In this document: positions 9,901 through 15,540 of the stretch, one piece after another | Position numbering within the stretch: position 1 is the stretch's first letter | How the letters are laid out: each line of letters starts with the position of its first letter | Origin: CAZLMW01 sp964560875 | Lineage (GTDB): Bacteria > Myxococcota_A > UBA9042 | Length of the DNA: 19,074 nucleotides | NCBI GenBank assembly: GCA_964560875.1 | Contig: CAZLMW010000145.1 | Location: 1-19,074 of the forward strand | Direction of reading: 5' to 3' | Made by a program: the position numbers and the translations under genes | The notes under the pieces: generated by a model | Told to the model about the DNA's origin: nothing | The model's database searches: none | What the model saw: the letters and a program-made list of their open reading frames with translations, nothing else

Positions 9901-12561
9901 CTTGTGATTGACGACGGCCTTGATCTGCGGCGCGGACTTCGCGGCGGCGAGGGGAAACAGGCTCCAGCACTGCGATGCGGTGACCACGGCTTTGCTGTCC
10001 TCGGCGAACGCGACGGGCACCTTGCCAGCGAAACAGATCTGCCCAGGCGATTTACCGACCTCGCCGAGCAGCGTGACCTTGCCAAAGGGCTTGACGTCGA
10101 CAAGGGTCGTCGCGAACGTCTTGGCGGTCTTCATCGCCTTGTCTGCGCAGCGGGTCAGCCGCATCTCGAGCGTCCCGTTGCCCTTGCCCTTGCTGACAAA
10201 CGCCCGCTCTTTCATGCACATCACGCCACCTGTGTACGTGCCCTTCATGTTGATCTTGCCGAGGTCGCTGATGATGACCTTGGACGAAAACGCGGGCGCC
10301 GAGACCTTGCCGGTGCCGAGATCGAGGCACAGCCGTGCGGAAATGGGCGCCTTCTTGCCCTGGTGTGCAGGGAAGTGGTTTTCGCCTTCGCCGGACAAAC
10401 ACAGCAGGTTCTTGGCTTTGGGATCCTTGGGCTTGTTGTAGGTGCCCGACATCGTCGTCTTGCCGATCGGTGCGATGTCCGCGTCGGCCGAAAAGGTCGG
10501 GTCGGGCGCGTTCAGACCCCAGCACACTTTGAACGTCAGCGGCTTGGTCCAGGTCGACAGCGTTTGTTTGGTGACGCCTTCGATGCAGGTCGACTTGGCG
10601 CCTTCACCGTGTTTTCCGGTCGCGTTGAGCCCCTTGAACGGCGCGACATCGACCTTGCTGACGTCGTAGCTCAGCGCCCACATGCCGCCGTCGATACGGC
10701 TCGCGTCGGTTCGCCAGGTGCCGTGCACGGTCGCGCCGGTGAGCGCGAGGATGGTGGCGGAAAGCACGAGCTGCGTGCTGTGCTGGGTCACGGTCTTGCC
10801 CGCTTTGTCCTTGGTGAACGCCCGGGTGCGCGTGCCCGTGAGCTTGCTGACCGCGATGCCAACAATGCCGCCCGTCATCTTGATGTGGTCGAACTTGGCG
10901 ACGGTGATTTGCAGCTTGGCCGCCTTGTCGGGCTCCAGCTGCCCGCCGAGCGTTCCGACCATCTTCTGGCCCATGTAGGTGATGTCGATGTCGCCGCCTT
11001 GCACGGTCACCACCGCCTCGCCGGTCTTCCAGGCAATCGACGCATCCTTCGCGGCGCGACCGAGCAGCTGCCAGGTCCCGAGTTTCGCCACAAGACCGGA
11101 CGCCTTTCCGGTCGAGAACGTGCCGCTGATCGCCCCTTTGCCGCCTTCGATGGCGATATCGCCGGTGAACGTGCGCGACAAAGCCCCCTTGTCGTCCTTG
11201 CAGACGTTGACCTTGACGTTGGTCAGCGAAAACGGCGGCTTGGACTTGCTCGCCCAGTCCTTTTTTGGCGCGCCCGTCATGCACCAGGTCACCGGCTTGT
11301 CCTTGCCTGCTTTTTTCAGCTTGCCCGCGACGTCGACCGGCCCGAACGGTCCGCCGTCGATCGTCGCGGTGCCGTCGACCTCCCACGTGTCGCCTTTCAT
11401 CGGCTTGTTGGTCTTGAAGTTGTCGGTACCGGGCGGCAGCAACGTCCCGCAAGCGTCTTCGTCGGTTTTGCCGTCGCAGTCATCGTCGACGCCGTCACAG
11501 GTCTCGGTCTGTCCGGGGAAGACGTCCTTGTTGTCGTCGGCGCAGTCGCCCTTTTTCGCGACCGTCTTGGCGGCCAGCTTGCCGCAGAGACAGCCCACCT
11601 TTGTCGACCCGAAGCCGTCGCCGTCGTTGTCCTTGTAGTAGTCGGTGCACGCGTCCTTCTTGCCCGCCTTGCAGACGCCCTTATCGCACGTGTCGCCGGT
11701 TGTGCACGCGTCGCCGTCCTCGCACGCGCCCGCCTTGCCTCCAAACGCGCAACCACCGCCCTTGGCACACGTCGCCGCTGCACACGCGTTGCCGGCCCCG
11801 CACGCCGTGCCCATCGCGAGCTGCTTTTCGGCGGGTTTCGAGACGACTTTGCCCTTGGGGGTATTCGCCTCGACCTTGCAGGCGACCAGGTCGCATCCCT
11901 TGACGCCGAGCTCGAGCTTCTCCTTGCCGGTCGCCCACGTGCCGCCGTTGATGCGCCACGAAAAACGCAGCTTCACCGCCGCATCGGGCGCGTTCTTGAC
12001 CACCTTGCACAGCAGGTCCGTGCCCTTCTCCTGGACCTCGACCTCGGGTGTGTTGGGGGTTCCCGAGCCGCCGCTGGACGACGAGCTCGATGTTGAGCCG
12101 GAGCTGCTGCTCGCGTCTGCGCCACTGGAACCCGAACCGCTACTGGTCCCCGAACTGCTGCTGGCGTCCGACCCGCTCGACCCGGAACCGCTGCTCGACC
12201 CAGAACCGCTTGAGCCAGACCCGCTCGACCCAGAACCGCTGCTCGCATCTGCGCCGCTGGAACCCGACCCGCCGCTGGTGCTGCTGCCGCTGCTCCCCGA
12301 ACCGCTGCTCGTGCTGCTCCCCGAACCCGAGCCGCTGGAACTGGAGCTCGTCGCGCCAGCGTCCGCGGCTGCGTCGTCTTGGGATGACGTCGAGTCGGTC
12401 AAGGCAGCGCCGCCGTCGTCGACCGCGCCGGTGTCGGCCAACGGCGTATCGGACAAGGCCGTGTCAGTCGCGCCTTCGTCGCTCACACTGTCCGTGCAAG
12501 CGACTGATAACAAAGCGAAAAACGCGAAAACGGCGAGCTTGGCTGCGAGAGCGTGTCGCAT
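3976..12561 (-). CDS. Giant secreted lipoprotein with MopE-like motif, Cys-pair repeats and LamG-like domain
   Basis: This single ORF encodes about 2,861 residues. I chose the ATG at 12561 because GGAG lies five bases upstream; an ATG at 12576 has no ribosome site. A Sec/lipoprotein signal (MRHALAAKLAVFAFFALL, then SVAC with Cys22) predicts lipid anchoring, probably at the outer membrane. Then come an acidic Asp/Ala/Thr segment and a low-complexity Ser/Gly linker at about 68-168. Next is an Ig-like stretch, and then a Cys-rich part with DNDGDGFG and PGQTETCDGVDDDCDG (about 306-372), the motif of MopE-type metal-binding proteins. Residues about 400-1000 contain degenerate ~60-residue beta repeats with paired cysteines. 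About 1758-1938 resembles a LamG/concanavalin-like domain (GTFEGWFQDD, HHLAIIKD, DDLRLW). The rest is long Gly/Lys-rich beta-strand sequence. The C-terminus has a Cys cluster (CSCSTCGSC, about 2766-2774). Adhesion or surface-matrix roles are plausible but unproven. Confidence 0.9.
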   Translation of the reverse strand: MRHALAAKLAVFAFFALLSVACTDSVSDEGATDTALSDTPLADTGAVDDGGAALTDSTSSQDDAAADAGATSSSSSGSGSGSSTSSGSGSSGSSTSGGSGSSGADASSGSGSSGSGSSGSGSSSGSGSSGSDASSSSGTSSGSGSSGADASSSSGSTSSSSSSGGSGTPNTPEVEVQEKGTDLLCKVVKNAPDAAVKLRFSWRINGGTWATGKEKLELGVKGCDLVACKVEANTPKGKVVSKPAEKQLAMGTACGAGNACAAATCAKGGGCAFGGKAGACEDGDACTTGDTCDKGVCKAGKKDACTDYYKDNDGDGFGSTKVGCLCGKLAAKTVAKKGDCADDNKDVFPGQTETCDGVDDDCDGKTDEDACGTLLPPGTDNFKTNKPMKGDTWEVDGTATIDGGPFGPVDVAGKLKKAGKDKPVTWCMTGAPKKDWASKSKPPFSLTNVKVNVCKDDKGALSRTFTGDIAIEGGKGAISGTFSTGKASGLVAKLGTWQLLGRAAKDASIAWKTGEAVVTVQGGDIDITYMGQKMVGTLGGQLEPDKAAKLQITVAKFDHIKMTGGIVGIAVSKLTGTRTRAFTKDKAGKTVTQHSTQLVLSATILALTGATVHGTWRTDASRIDGGMWALSYDVSKVDVAPFKGLNATGKHGEGAKSTCIEGVTKQTLSTWTKPLTFKVCWGLNAPDPTFSADADIAPIGKTTMSGTYNKPKDPKAKNLLCLSGEGENHFPAHQGKKAPISARLCLDLGTGKVSAPAFSSKVIISDLGKINMKGTYTGGVMCMKERAFVSKGKGNGTLEMRLTRCADKAMKTAKTFATTLVDVKPFGKVTLLGEVGKSPGQICFAGKVPVAFAEDSKAVVTASQCWSLFPLAAAKSAPQIKAVVNHKQLGSVTLTGTFDAKANGGKGSMCLRGPFAKDKAAKQLPLKGVTVLGGDARSCHAGEGFGPIKVAVDYRIGKAAAKTAVVLRSSVDFSSAAGMCVTAHKTAASCLEANRAWIKLAADPSDRFGGRYAFHAGTCIDKLATDSNKCATSGSWKFGASRRAATTAAPLCLKKGAKSCDWAATCDTNAGDKTCSATWQPFWAMPIGAPYDVRVAEFGAVKGNAWVHGGKARLDLTGSATSKIKDGVAKVVTSGSTTLIGLKKLQIRGHINEAGMWSTAMQGRADLNLTGQGIAAIKFPTIVQGVPESNRIVLRGNILPSGCNASKTTCTWPTVQPFKKIVGDGVFESTGKGGDITILAPYSNAKTVDATINFESKGSIKIPGGAKQSVQAQGFVEFRRNPKSGDLYSIPVVTFAVPLGKNASLKIAGVDVKLGRAQVDGGSLKLMPTVFLASTEGTESMQLDLDNDPSNGKEAEWRVDVGATIRTTAVLPHFQHLFKNPTATIDVSWIGLKKFELHGKIDVNWTLVKPEYNIPTLNKIELTDVFVKIKFPGTVRLYTGGHALVETIDRKKKVHKLKGTAQFEMVAGGGMGGTIALSGMWYNPFYIPNVAVFNVGLSARFIPGVPVPTAFGYTGQALLLKDKIDAPWPKIAGNKFNTPVGVNKDGTLMNKLPGNVFTYGETIYLDTVPSKSGFCILPSVCPKMPELLVRFDLQNIGTDDLVDLINLTLAGLKTVATTKQIKTRDPITKKEITVKSPWAALFKNLPLDKALKKVSFGPLSMTLDRFWLYMHTHSEEVFGIDWPFGFKLAADARFKPPAGPDKGKEKKIRIRGNLDVWGATLQGWISPLQVIPGIKLTADPFRRQAALKGGYVRIPGAKGTSNWGTFEGWFQDDVLAAGNGAAVFLDRRDSKGNGIRIATDEMAIPCEEGAINQDGSKRDCKTKLGRVVVTMRTSDGKVPAAARTRVIKSKWGVIQKDVKHHLAIIKDPKTHEVRIFLDGGEITILDSADGKDGKPATKDDLKRFALPDTTAQLRIGQNFQFVDDLRLWTDVRGASDIERRAARLEKGYHIDKTLIGRWEIDFDNKLGQKLDGKVIARNSRLDKGDAWHGRYEGASKPDIDPKNQDLWFRMDWPIKNPLHTGWGIKAGMDIKLPKPLLKLSGNPEGIAFAAELNYHGDKVGGKVYARELTVIPIPTIGGFVLYGDGPDARPKNWDDGLFAELEMRYPTAGKFDGESLPMLDTTARLAFDWKKKRQQVAGTVWRMGCLKKDAKVGAIFSPKPCSLGNGYHFYTKTVLGKKGELAVDLGKGLGKLGITGIFELSTLDAPLYLNMRGNIIVFGKKLIDVLVKIDRKGFQAKASLDLGINKGVNLGVATTLDITYDWNPARLCAKGNTEVKIPVLATVKGNVEACFGTNPMAAFEGKAKAGKFGSVTLADIWVKLHSSKGLEIKQAKLKIPSVFDGDVTGFYKGVDNFDLSGKVETKAGTGKLFKMNVVAHLKRIKGQKATTVGIKGDMKAANKWITGRIEGQAEFQKNNWYYALAGDANLKPMGFKMASARAWLCKPYNKKSKSIPSECKTKSGLGMSGTVNIGIAKVKIGGGINTGVKVKDKGKTYTVDRLYLEGSLNVNLHKVFKYAGKLKMGTTEPFVGGHNYLEVSGKISSFGMSTSYSKKLQSGADGLPKPYELKASGTLKPFSGWSLASGNALFKYEKPGKTTMSAGGTLNLSPILKGSTGATIKTNGSATWTGKGKINLASLLVGDLGWTLSTKGTSFNGNFKADTKVLTLGVDIGGTIPKDLKFAFNGKGWTRLYPFPKADFAKFAVSSSKGFEGEATLDLKIVKMKVKVWAGNKATGIGVSGAVTLSTWKIGTFIFKWVEEVTKTVAKKLSGCSCSTCGSCWGGLPGFRCKCKETKSSNSEVKASVTFKLSGTSYKSSSTVKLSATAKLTAGKWSGSSTTSCSIGSKPKCCFKFVAPIGTKCLNLY
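12060..12360 (-). repeat. Ser/Gly/Asp-coding low-complexity tract
   Basis: Inside the giant gene, this tract encodes repeated SGSGSS, SSGSDASS and similar short units. Its imperfect short-period repeats make it prone to length change. It forms the flexible spacer between the lipid anchor and the folded part. Confidence 0.8.
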
Positions 12562-12604
12562 CGGGGCTCCGAGCATGGGTCTGTAGGGAGAAAAGGAGGC
12601 CCAG

Positions 12605-12633
12605 AGTATGCCGTTCTGCTCGGCCCCTTACAA
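12605..12633 (-). promoter_or_regulatory. Candidate sigma70-type promoter for the giant lipoprotein gene
   Basis: Read on the minus strand, TTGTAA (12633-12628) and CATACT (12610-12605) are separated by 17 bases, each matching four of six consensus positions. Transcription would start near 12598, giving a leader of about 37 bases before the chosen ATG. Confidence 0.3.
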
Positions 12634-12756
12634 CGACGGATCGGCGTCCTATGTCGTGCTTGGCGGCCGCTTCGTAACTTTTCATGGCGTGCGGCGTCGA
12701 TGTGATAGGCAGTGGCTCTTCGCCGGGCGCGGAAGTCACAGCAAGGAGCTACTTCG

Positions 12757-13072
12757 ATGATTGGACTGGCAACGACGGGACTGGCAACGACGGGACTGGC
12801 AACGACGGGACTGGCAACGACGGGACTGGCAANNNNNNNNNNNNNNNNNNNNNNNNNNNNNNNNNNNNNNNNNNNNNNNNNNNNNNNNNNNNNNNNNNNN
12901 NNNNNNNNNNNNNNNNNNNNNNNNNNNNNNNNCGACGGCCTTTGCGGATTGCGCAGTGTGCGCCGCGAACAACGTCCAGTACGGCTGGTTCATCCTCGCC
13001 GGGACGGTTTTGCTCCTGTCGATGGCCGGCGCCGGCCTGTTCGCTTGGAATGACGCCCGCAAGGCGCGCTGA
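12757..13072 (+). CDS. Small membrane protein with repeat-expanded N-terminus, interrupted by assembly gap
   Basis: The ATG at 12757 has a strong ribosome site (AAGGAG, eight bases away). It begins MIG followed by LATTG units encoded by a 15-bp tandem repeat that runs into a 100-N gap. After the gap, the frame TTAFADCAVCAANNVQYGW continues to one membrane helix (FILAGTVLLLSMAGAGLFAW) and the tail NDARKAR. If the gap is closed with zero or any multiple of 15 bases, the repeat frame joins the downstream frame exactly (LATTAFADC), giving about 71 residues at zero. ATTAFA-D resembles a signal-peptidase site, so the repeat would lie in a signal-peptide core. A GTG at 12712 would add a basic MALRRARK start but has no ribosome site. 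Function is unknown. The gene is divergent from the giant lipoprotein gene. Confidence 0.6.
12763..12832 (+). repeat. 15-bp tandem repeat, about 4.7 copies before the gap
   Basis: The unit GGACTGGCAACGACG starts at 12763, 12778, 12793, 12808 and 12823, with identical copies up to the gap. The first bases after the gap (CGACGG) continue the unit. The period keeps the reading frame. Confidence 0.95.
12833..12932. other. Assembly gap (100 N)
   Basis: Exactly 100 Ns, a conventional placeholder of unknown true length. It lies inside the 15-bp repeat, which probably caused the assembly break. Confidence 0.98.
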
Positions 13073-14086
13073 TCAGCTTTCCGAGACGATCCCGATGATC
13101 GGGTGAACCGCGGTCTCACCTAGCCCCTTGAGACGGATGGCACGCGCAGGCGCAAACTCGAACAGGTCCGCAAGCTCGTCCCGCACTCTTTCGCTCACGA
13201 TGACTTCGAGCGACCCGGCGCTGCCGCACAGTCGCGCCGCGATGTTGACCGCGTCGCCGATGACCGTGAACTCACGACGGGTGTCGCTGCCGAGGTCGCC
13301 GCGCAGCACGTCGCCGAGGTTGATGCCAAAGCCGATCGGTGGCGGCTGCCAGAACCCAAACCCGCCGTGTCCCTCGGCCCACTGCACCACTTCGAGGGCG
13401 GCGGCTGCGGCCTTCTCGGCGCTGTCGTCACCGGTAAAGACCGCGAGCAGTCCATCGCCGGAGAACTTGTCGACATAGCCGCCGTGTCGGTGCACGCACT
13501 CGCATTGGTGGGCCAGGACTTCGCTGACCGCGCGAAAGACAACCTCGGCGTCGTTCACGTGGCTGGTGGCGGTGAACCCGCGCAGGTCGGAGAACATGAC
13601 GGCCGCTTCAAGACGCTCGACGGGCTTGTGGCGCGCCCCGGTCTTGCGCAGCGGCACACTGACGTAGGACGCGAGGCGTTCGACAAGCTCGCGCGATTCA
13701 GCTTCCGCGCGGCGATGGGCGACCAGGTTGCGCAAGCGGCTGACGACAATGGCGGACGGCGCTGGTTTGGACAGGAAGTCGTCGCAGCCGGCCTGGAGCG
13801 CGGCGATGTGGATGTTCTCGTCGACAAAGCCGGTGAGCATCAGCACAGGCACCCGCGCGGTCATCCGGTCAGCGCGCAGCTCCTTGCAGACCTGGACGCC
13901 GTTCATATCCGGCATCTCGTAGTCGACGATGATGGCGTCGGGGCGACCCGAGCGAGCCGCCGCGATTCCCTCCGCGCCCGTTCCGACCGCGGTCACGGTG
14001 GCGCCGAAAGCCACGAGGGATCTGCGCTGCATCCGACGCACGCTCGCGTGGTCATCGATAACGAGGATGTGGAGTCCGTCGAGCAT
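13073..14086 (-). CDS. Response regulator-class III adenylyl cyclase
   Basis: This 337-residue protein probably makes cAMP from ATP under control of a histidine kinase, in the cytoplasm. I chose the ATG at 14086 (AAGGGG four bases upstream) because the receiver begins at once; a longer frame to 14263 adds sequence that reads better as another gene. The receiver (5-125) is canonical: D11/D12, phosphoacceptor D55, T85 and K107. A short helical linker follows. The cyclase domain (160-335) has metal ligands D167 (FSDLRGFT) and D211 (FSGDG), substrate lysine K207, T274 in FTVIGDAVN, and N281/R285 (NIAARL). A Lys/Thr pair at the base-recognising positions is typical of bacterial adenylyl rather than guanylyl cyclases. 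No partner histidine kinase is nearby. Its stop codon abuts the stop of the convergent small membrane protein. Confidence 0.92.
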   Translation of the reverse strand: MLDGLHILVIDDHASVRRMQRRSLVAFGATVTAVGTGAEGIAAARSGRPDAIIVDYEMPDMNGVQVCKELRADRMTARVPVLMLTGFVDENIHIAALQAGCDDFLSKPAPSAIVVSRLRNLVAHRRAEAESRELVERLASYVSVPLRKTGARHKPVERLEAAVMFSDLRGFTATSHVNDAEVVFRAVSEVLAHQCECVHRHGGYVDKFSGDGLLAVFTGDDSAEKAAAAALEVVQWAEGHGGFGFWQPPPIGFGINLGDVLRGDLGSDTRREFTVIGDAVNIAARLCGSAGSLEVIVSERVRDELADLFEFAPARAIRLKGLGETAVHPIIGIVSES

Positions 14087-14111
14087 GGCGCCCCTTGGCA
14101 GGTGCCGCGCA

Positions 14112-14402
14112 TCATGACCAATTGTGCAGGACGTTGCCACCTGCCGGAGCCCACTTGTTCCAGCGCCCGCTACCGCGGTCACCTTGTCGTCCTTTTGCAG
14201 CCAATCGAAGCCACGGATCTCGTCGACCATCCAGCCCTTGGCGAGCTTGAACTTGAGCGACACCGTCGGCTGCCCGTCACCGAGCAGGATGATGCGTCGG
14301 AAGGTGTGTTCCGAGCTCAGCGACTTGTGCCGGCGATGGCGTGCAGGTGGACGCTGCGTTTGGGGTCGGCCTTGGGCAGCTGGTCTATTGGAATCTCAAC
14401 AT
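14112..14402 (-). pseudogene. Frame-disrupted ORF downstream of the amidase
   Basis: Three minus-strand frames carry protein-like sequence in succession. First is VEIPIDQLPKADPKRSVHLH AIAGTSR, ending at the stop at 14319-14317. Then, one frame away, comes EHTFRRIILLGDGQPTVSLK followed by FKLAKGWMVDEIRGFDWLQK (about 14325-14180). Finally GRWNKWAPAGGNVLHNWS ends at 14112. Joined, they would give about 97 residues with coherent composition. The intended start may be the ATG at 14402, itself out of frame, only 21 bases after the amidase gene and on the same strand. I do not recognise the family. It could be a decayed gene, or an intact one with sequence errors. By position it is where a cognate immunity protein might sit, but no signal peptide is visible. 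Confidence 0.5.
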
Positions 14403-14422
14403 GTGGAGAAATCCAACAATCT

Positions 14423-15421
14423 CTACATGTACCAGATCTTGACCTGGCGGCTCGGGTACCAGTTGTAGGCGTCGGAGAGCTTCTCGCCGTCGAACATGTC
14501 GACGTGGCCGGTGCCGCTGTAGCCGAAGATCTTGTTGAACGCGACGATGCCGCGTTTGCCTTCGACCGCTTTCTTGATTTCCTCGTCGTACCGGCGGTTG
14601 AAGTCTTCGGAATCCTTGTAGTACCCGCGGCTGGGGAATTCGACGTTGGCCTTGCCGCACCAGTATTCGCAGTACTCCCACATCTCGCGGGCCGACAGGA
14701 TGTAATAGAAGCCTGTCTTGCGGCTGTACGGCAGACGCTGGGGCTTGAGCCCGGCCTGCGCGGCCTTCTTGCGGGTGATCTTGAAGTCGCCGCCCATCTT
14801 GTTGAACGCGATGCTCAGGCGGACGGCGCACGTGTTGGCGTACTGACCGGGATCCCAGCCCTGGTCTTCGTTGACCTGGCTGCTCGCGGTGTTTTCGTCG
14901 TTGGCGTCGGCGTTGTTGTGGGGGTGTCCTTCCCACATCTGCTCAAAGTCGGTGGGCAAGCCGCCGCCGGGCTCGTTGGGGCCCGGGCGCTGGTTGTTCG
15001 GGCTCGGCGCGGGGCTGCTGCCGGGATCGGTGATGTCCATCTTCCCGAGCGTGTCCTTGCCGATGACGCCGTCGTTGCCCAGCCCGTTGGCCTTCTGCCA
15101 GGTCTTGACGGCAGCGGTGGTCATTTTGCCCCACTGCCCGTCCGCGCCGGCCGACCCGAGGTCGTAGCCACACGCGATGAGATAGGACTGGACCGCACGC
15201 ACCGCGGGACCTTTCGCGCCGCGACGGAGGGTGCCGTTGCCCTTGGCGATGTTCTCGAGCACGTGGTCGCCCGAAAACAGCGGGTTGCTCAACGCGCCGC
15301 CGCCCTGGGCGCCGGGTGTCTGCGGGGTCCGGTTGCCGATCGGGCCGTAATCGAAGCTCGCGTTGTCCGCGTTATTGCGATTTCGATTGTCGGGGCGATT
15401 GCGATGGTCGGGTGTAGGCAT
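14423..15421 (-). CDS. Peptidoglycan-binding domain plus Tae4-like amidase
   Basis: This 332-residue protein should cut peptide stems of peptidoglycan. The start at 15421 has a near-ideal ribosome site (GGAGGA, five bases). Residues 1-60 are Asn/Pro/Gly-rich and disordered-looking, without a signal peptide. Residues 65-127 form a PG_binding_1-type domain (LRRGAKGPAVRAVQSYL, then DGQWGKMTTAAVKTWQ, then DGVIGKDTL). A Pro-rich linker follows. The C-terminal domain (157-332) carries NTCAVRLSIAFNKMG with candidate nucleophile C198 and GTGHVDMF with H306; D317 lies eleven residues later. This is the Cys-His-Asp pattern of the NlpC/P60-like Tae4 amidases delivered by type VI secretion. No type VI genes are in the window, so delivery by that route is inference. 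A housekeeping or predatory lytic role is the alternative. The downstream broken ORF occupies the usual immunity-gene position. Confidence 0.82.
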   Translation of the reverse strand: MPTPDHRNRPDNRNRNNADNASFDYGPIGNRTPQTPGAQGGGALSNPLFSGDHVLENIAKGNGTLRRGAKGPAVRAVQSYLIACGYDLGSAGADGQWGKMTTAAVKTWQKANGLGNDGVIGKDTLGKMDITDPGSSPAPSPNNQRPGPNEPGGGLPTDFEQMWEGHPHNNADANDENTASSQVNEDQGWDPGQYANTCAVRLSIAFNKMGGDFKITRKKAAQAGLKPQRLPYSRKTGFYYILSAREMWEYCEYWCGKANVEFPSRGYYKDSEDFNRRYDEEIKKAVEGKRGIVAFNKIFGYSGTGHVDMFDGEKLSDAYNWYPSRQVKIWYM

Positions 15422-15540
15422 GACGTTCCTCCGCGTACGGGCACGGACACGATGGCCATGGGGCCGCCGGGATTCAACATTTTCGCCCGCCCTCAGTCGG
15501 TCAGCCGGGGTTGTTGCGCCCCTGCGATGGCGACGGTCGG

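Noticed and set aside
6058..12096. Two plus-strand open frames of about 1,000 codons each (6058-9090 and 9112-12096)
   Set aside because: They are antisense to the giant lipoprotein gene in one codon register, with no domains and Arg/Asp/Leu/Val-biased text expected from GC-rich third positions.
14087..14263. N-terminal extension of the cyclase to an upstream ATG at 14263
   Set aside because: The receiver starts immediately at 14086 with a ribosome site. The extension reads better as part of the separate frame-disrupted ORF.
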